64,000 nt of DNA from Gaeumannomyces sp. JS-464. Taxonomy: Eukaryota; Ascomycota; Sordariomycetes; Magnaporthales; Magnaporthaceae. A program made the position numbers and the translations under genes. Positions 60,044-64,000 of the stretch are shown here, one piece after another. The notes beneath the pieces were generated by a model. The model was not told where the DNA came from. It was given only the letters and a program-made list of their open reading frames with translations, and did no database searches. Numbering within the stretch: position 1 is the first letter of the stretch; the number at the start of each line of letters is the position of its first letter. The stretch spans positions 3,968,001 through 4,032,000 of the forward strand of contig NGZR01000004.1 of assembly GCA_002197995.1 (NCBI GenBank), in the 5' to 3' direction.

Positions 60044-61660
60044 GGTGGGCTGCTAGTTGGTGCTGCTGTTGGTTAGTTGTCGTGTTTGTCGGAATGTGGC
60101 CTCGACCTCTGTATTGGGTGAGTCGGGAAGCTGGAGATAAAAAAGACGCAGAGGGAGCGGGCTTGCGGACCAAACACTGTACGCCAACCTCCACATTGGT
60201 GAGGCGTGATGGAAGCCTGTGTTTACAATGTGGAACATACATGTGGGGCGTAGCTGGGGTATTTTCTTCGTGGCCAGGCAACGACGCGTGCCCACACGCT
60301 GCGCGCTCCATTGCTGCCAACGAATCAATCAAATTGGCCCAACCCGTGAAGAGCCCAGGTCTGCTGCTAAACGCCAATGACGTAACCCTGTAAACAGGTA
60401 CTTGCTTTTCCTGCCAATTGCGTCCAGTCTTGTCCAAGTAAACACAGGCACTTGGTATTTCCTGGTGAAGATAATCGTACAGGCTCACAGGGTCAGGCTT
60501 TGCATGCATGCTTTCACCGCCGGAGTACCAGGATTTGCAAGACCCTCATGCAGTGAATTGGGGTTTGCACGAGCGTATGGATCTCATGCGTGTAAAGAAA
60601 GTGCGGTGGTTGGCTGCACACCGCATATTGTGTTAGCGGTGTCCATGCATGGCATCTGCCAACGCTCCCGATGCCAAGCAAGATGATAAACAGTCCCAGT
60701 CGATCTGGGCGCAGCGAAGTCTGCGTGTTTGATGCGCCTTCGAGTGCATGGCATGCCGGCCGGCCAGTTGGAGCAAGGCGACATGGCCTTCGCACCACAG
60801 GCCCCGGTGTAAGCGAAGGTGACAACAAATAATTCAGCCCTGCAAGTTTCACTGAGGTCAACACCGGTCCTGCTCACAGGGCAGTCTCTGGTGGCAGATG
60901 TGCTAAAACTGCCTTCAAGGAACTGCACTGCGAGATGGACGATGCTCCTTGCACTAGAGCCTGGCTGGTCGTGATGAGGCCGAAATTGGTGCAGCCAGCA
61001 CCTGGTAACCAAGCCATATCAGAGCCAAATGAACCCCCAGTTGCGGACTGAATTATCCGGGAAACATGGCAAATTCCACACACGGCCAGCAGTGACACCC
61101 AAGTCAGCGAAGGATGGTATTTACACCAGTGGCTGAGCAACTCCCACCTTTATCCAATCGGGTCCGCCGAAAACGTCTCTCGTGTTGTCCAGGGTTCACG
61201 CCTCACCATGGGCCTGCAGGGCGCGACGAATATTGCCGAAATTGCTAGCGTCGAAGTGGGTCAGTGGTTCCCAAATAAAAGCCTGCGCTTCGTATAAGCT
61301 GCGCAACTGGTTTAGTTATAACGCCCAAGCACTGATAGTTGATCCCCGAAGTTTTATATCCTTGAGATCCGGGAAACAAGAAAGAATGGGACTTGTGAAA
61401 AAAATCACAGGCGGTAAGAAAGGACACAGGAAATATGAAATGAGACCTCCAGGATATGCTCGGATAATGGCTCTGGGGTTCCAATTAGCGTTGTCGGAAC
61501 TGCAGACTCCCATTTGGGCGCCGTGCTCAGCACAGCAGACTGCCAGATGGCCGACACACAGCCGTCGAGGCAACGTCACAGTACGGCCGCGTGACGCTGA
61601 TGGGCTAAATTGAGAGGTAACAACACGGGTGCGAGGGAGCAGATACACCACACACTTTGG

Positions 61661-61691
61661 CGATGATGATGATGGTGATGATGTCGATGAT
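61661..61691 (+). repeat. (GAT)n-type microsatellite
   Basis: Imperfect GAT/GGT/GTC triplet repeat in non-coding DNA. Confidence 0.7.
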
Positions 61692-62873
61692 TAGATTGCA
61701 GCAGAGAAAGCAGAAACCTTTGGCTTCGGATAGCCAAGTTGAGATGGGAATCTGCAGGTGGCCCTAACAACCAAATTATCTGAACACGCACATGCATGTG
61801 GTTCGCGGGTCCCCGCGCGGCACCAGGCGGGAGGCGTCGAACCCCTGCACGACATGCGCAAACATCACAGGTCAAGGCGAAGCGCTGCAAGCCACCACGG
61901 GCTGTGGGTCGATCGGGCTGCAGCGAGGAGACTTGACGATGGACCAGAAAAACCGGGCGAGTTGAAACGCGGCTCTCAAAGCGAAGAACACACACACCAC
62001 ACAGCCCACAATACGCAATACTAGCCGCCGAGACGCAAAGCCCAGATACCAGCCCACTCGCCCACTGCCTGCTATACGCAGCAGGAAGATGTATCCAGCC
62101 AGTTGGCCTCCAGGCTGACACGAGGCCGACCTCACTGGTTCTTTTGGGGAGCTGGACATGCATAGCAGACTCAGACTGATGGAAGACATCTGATCAGACA
62201 GACGAGTGGTCAGTCGCTACTCTGAAGACACTGACCATTTCTCTGATCTCTATCCAATCGATCCATCATCGCTTGGCCCAATCTGACTCTTTTCTTTCAC
62301 CTGGACTGCCGAGAATGCCGAGAACCCTGGCAAACCTTGGCCCTTTGTCGTCACTCTCCTGCTCTTTATTTTCCGCAAACGGCACCAGCTTCCGTTCCTC
62401 TCGTTCTACAGTACATAGGCCAACACCACCAGCAGCTCGGGTTCGGGATGCCAGCGCACTCCCGCTACCGCCGATTGAACAAAGCCAATCCACGCCGTTG
62501 CGGAGTATCGAAGCCGCTCGCCAGCCTGGCCCACTGTGTTACGCGTCTGGTTTGGCTTCGCCTCCTGCACGAGTCCACCCGAGCCCCTTCCGTCTGACGT
62601 TGGTCCAGCGTCCAGCACCAGGGGGCAACCCCCGGGTGATTGAGGTGGGCAGGGTAGCATCTATTCTCGTCAAGCATGCGGGGGCAGGGGTTCAACTCTG
62701 TAAGCGGCCTTTGTCGCGTCTCCATTGTCATGTATAACATTCTCACTCGCTCCTTCAGGTCGTCTTTGTTCGCTCGTACGACCCCGAGAATGGGCCAGCC
62801 CGTTCCCGTTTCTTTGCTTTGGGTTTTCTGTGTATAACATTACCGGCCGGGAAGCCCAGCACGGGGCGCGTTT

Positions 62874-62878
62874 TATAA
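62874..62878 (+). promoter_or_regulatory. TATA-like element of the phospholipase B gene
   Basis: TATAA within TTTTATAATC, 107 bp before ATG 62985, followed by a pyrimidine-rich stretch typical of a fungal transcription start. Confidence 0.45.
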
Positions 62879-62984
62879 TCTCACCAAGAAGTCTCCTTTT
62901 ATCTTTCCGGTCCTGCCTCTCATTTCCCCCATACATCTATCTGTACACGGCTTCGATCCCGGAATTACCAATAATCCCTCCATA

Positions 62985-64000
62985 ATGCGTTTCCTTCTGT
63001 TCGCAGCTGTGGCTACCGCCACGGCCATCCCGCCGGCCTCTTCGGCACCGGACGTCGTGGCCGCGCTGGCCGAGCGCGCACTCCCCAACTCGCCCAGCGG
63101 GGGCTACGCACCACAAGTCGTCGACTGCCCCCAAAGCCGGCCGAAGATCCGGAGCGCCGGCTCGGGTCTTTCGCCCGAGGAATCCAGGTGGCTGGAGCAG
63201 CGGCGCAAGGCCACCGTCAAGCCCATGACCGACTTCCTGAAGCGCGCCAACATCAAGGACTTTGACGCGGCCGCCTACATGGCCAGGGTCGAGAAGGACG
63301 TGGCCAACCAGCCCAACGTCGCCATCGCCGTCAGCGGCGGCGGCTACCGTGCCCTGATGAACGGCGCCGGCTTCCTGGCGGCCGCCGACGACCGCACCCC
63401 TGGCAGCACGCAGGACAAAGGCAGCATCGGCGGCCTGCTCCAATCGGCTACGTACCTCGCCGGCCTTTCCGGCGGCGGCTGGCTCGTGGGCTCCATGTTC
63501 ACAAACAACTTCAGCTCGGTCCAGCAGCTCCGCACCAACCCGCGCGTCTGGAAGTTCGACCGCTCCCTGTTTGAAGGGCCTGCCAGCAGCTCCGACTCCA
63601 AGGTCTCGCGGGTCCTGGAGCCCGTCACGTACTGGAACGACATCCTACGCCAGGTTTCGGCCAAGCGCAAAGCCGGGTTCGACACGTCGCTCACGGATTA
63701 TTGGGGACGCGCTTTGGCGTACCAGCTTATCGACGCTAAAGACGGCGGGCCGGCTTACACCTTCTCATCCATCGCGCAGTCCGACTCCTTCAAGAACGCG
63801 AGCACCCCGCTCCCCTTCATCGTGGCCGACGGCCGCGCCCCCGGCACGCGCATCATCAACCTCAACTCGACCGTGTTCGAGTTCGGCCCCTTTGAGCTGG
63901 GCACCTGGGACCCGACCGCGTACGGCTTCGCGCCGCTCGAGTACATCGGCTCCAACTTTTCCGCCGGCGCGGTCCCCGAGAGCGGCAGCGACGCAAAGTG
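62985..64000 (+). CDS. Phospholipase B / lysophospholipase, 3' end outside window
   Basis: The frame from ATG 62985 stays open for 338 codons to the right edge. Secreted or GPI-anchored enzyme cleaving fatty acids from (lyso)phospholipids. Signal peptide [20 protein letters not shown], then [14 protein letters not shown] (a conserved N-terminal cysteine region) and [20 protein letters not shown]. The cytosolic-PLA2-like core shows [13 protein letters not shown] (oxyanion region) and [15 protein letters not shown], whose GLSGG holds the nucleophilic Ser. It continues with [39 protein letters not shown] and [13 protein letters not shown]. Length to the edge is about half of a typical 600-residue fungal PLB. 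No frame break seen. Possible N-glycosylation sites NFS, NAS, NST. Confidence 0.93.
   Translation, partial: MRFLLFAAVATATAIPPASSAPDVVAALAERALPNSPSGGYAPQVVDCPQSRPKIRSAGSGLSPEESRWLEQRRKATVKPMTDFLKRANIKDFDAAAYMARVEKDVANQPNVAIAVSGGGYRALMNGAGFLAAADDRTPGSTQDKGSIGGLLQSATYLAGLSGGGWLVGSMFTNNFSSVQQLRTNPRVWKFDRSLFEGPASSSDSKVSRVLEPVTYWNDILRQVSAKRKAGFDTSLTDYWGRALAYQLIDAKDGGPAYTFSSIAQSDSFKNASTPLPFIVADGRAPGTRIINLNSTVFEFGPFELGTWDPTAYGFAPLEYIGSNFSAGAVPESGSDAK

Larger units (their letters stand above)
60044..62984. other. Longest gene-free region in the window
   Basis: 2.9 kb between divergent starts of the BRCT and phospholipase B genes. Frames of up to ~195 codons show no motif. A GAT/TGA microsatellite lies at 61661-61691. 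A TATAA at 62874-62878 sits 107 bp upstream of the phospholipase ATG. No transposase, reverse transcriptase or terminal repeats seen. Confidence 0.5.

Noticed and set aside
61800..61870. Possible tRNA (GGTTCGACGCC B-box-like on the minus strand)
   Set aside because: T-arm pairs poorly and no acceptor or anticodon arm can be folded.

Overview
This is nuclear DNA of a filamentous ascomycete (Pezizomycotina, most likely a Sordariomycete). Coding regions are GC-rich. Genes carry short spliceosomal introns of about 65-200 bp with GTRNGT-type donors and YAG acceptors. They encode eukaryote-only proteins (TAF9, UTP11, lipin, trifunctional HIS4, a 7-TM rhodopsin-domain receptor) and are spaced by 0.4-3 kb of non-coding DNA. 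I see no transposon, tRNA, rRNA, CRISPR array or prokaryotic operon.

Layout from the left: a partial membrane protein (minus); mitochondrial threonyl-tRNA synthetase (plus); small bHLH factor (minus); Maf-type nucleotide pyrophosphatase (plus); a 729-residue orphan protein (plus); UTP11 (minus); GH47 alpha-mannosidase (plus); peroxisomal D-amino-acid oxidase, a CMC1-type twin-CX9C protein, HIS4 and a 7-TM protein (all minus); FAD monooxygenase (plus); NADAR N-glycosidase-like protein (minus); TAF9 (plus); phosphatidate phosphatase PAH1 (minus); saccharopine dehydrogenase LYS1 (plus); secreted carboxylesterase (plus); membrane FN3/coiled-coil protein (plus); multi-PAS hybrid histidine kinase (minus); WSS1 protease (minus); AT-hook/BRCT nuclear protein (minus); and the 5' part of a phospholipase B (plus), which runs off the right edge. 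Most are unrelated housekeeping genes in alternating orientation. I see no biosynthetic cluster. Exon structures were rebuilt by hand; phases and lengths close exactly for the intact genes.

The strongest window-wide signal is technical. About 27 single-base (or phase-equivalent) frameshifts interrupt eleven otherwise well-conserved genes, often in G or C runs and usually as a lost base. The threonyl-tRNA synthetase holds a compensating -1/+1 pair 25 bp apart that scrambles about nine residues inside the catalytic core. This is what uncorrected homopolymer sequencing error looks like, so most broken genes here should be read as intact in the organism. Coordinates for those genes span the whole inferred locus.

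Biologically, the items most worth a second look are the multi-TM/FN3/coiled-coil protein, the AT-hook/SPxK/BRCT protein, the four-PAS histidine kinase with a long C-terminal extension, the NADAR protein, and the orphan 729-residue protein. I did not find a clearly new multi-gene system.
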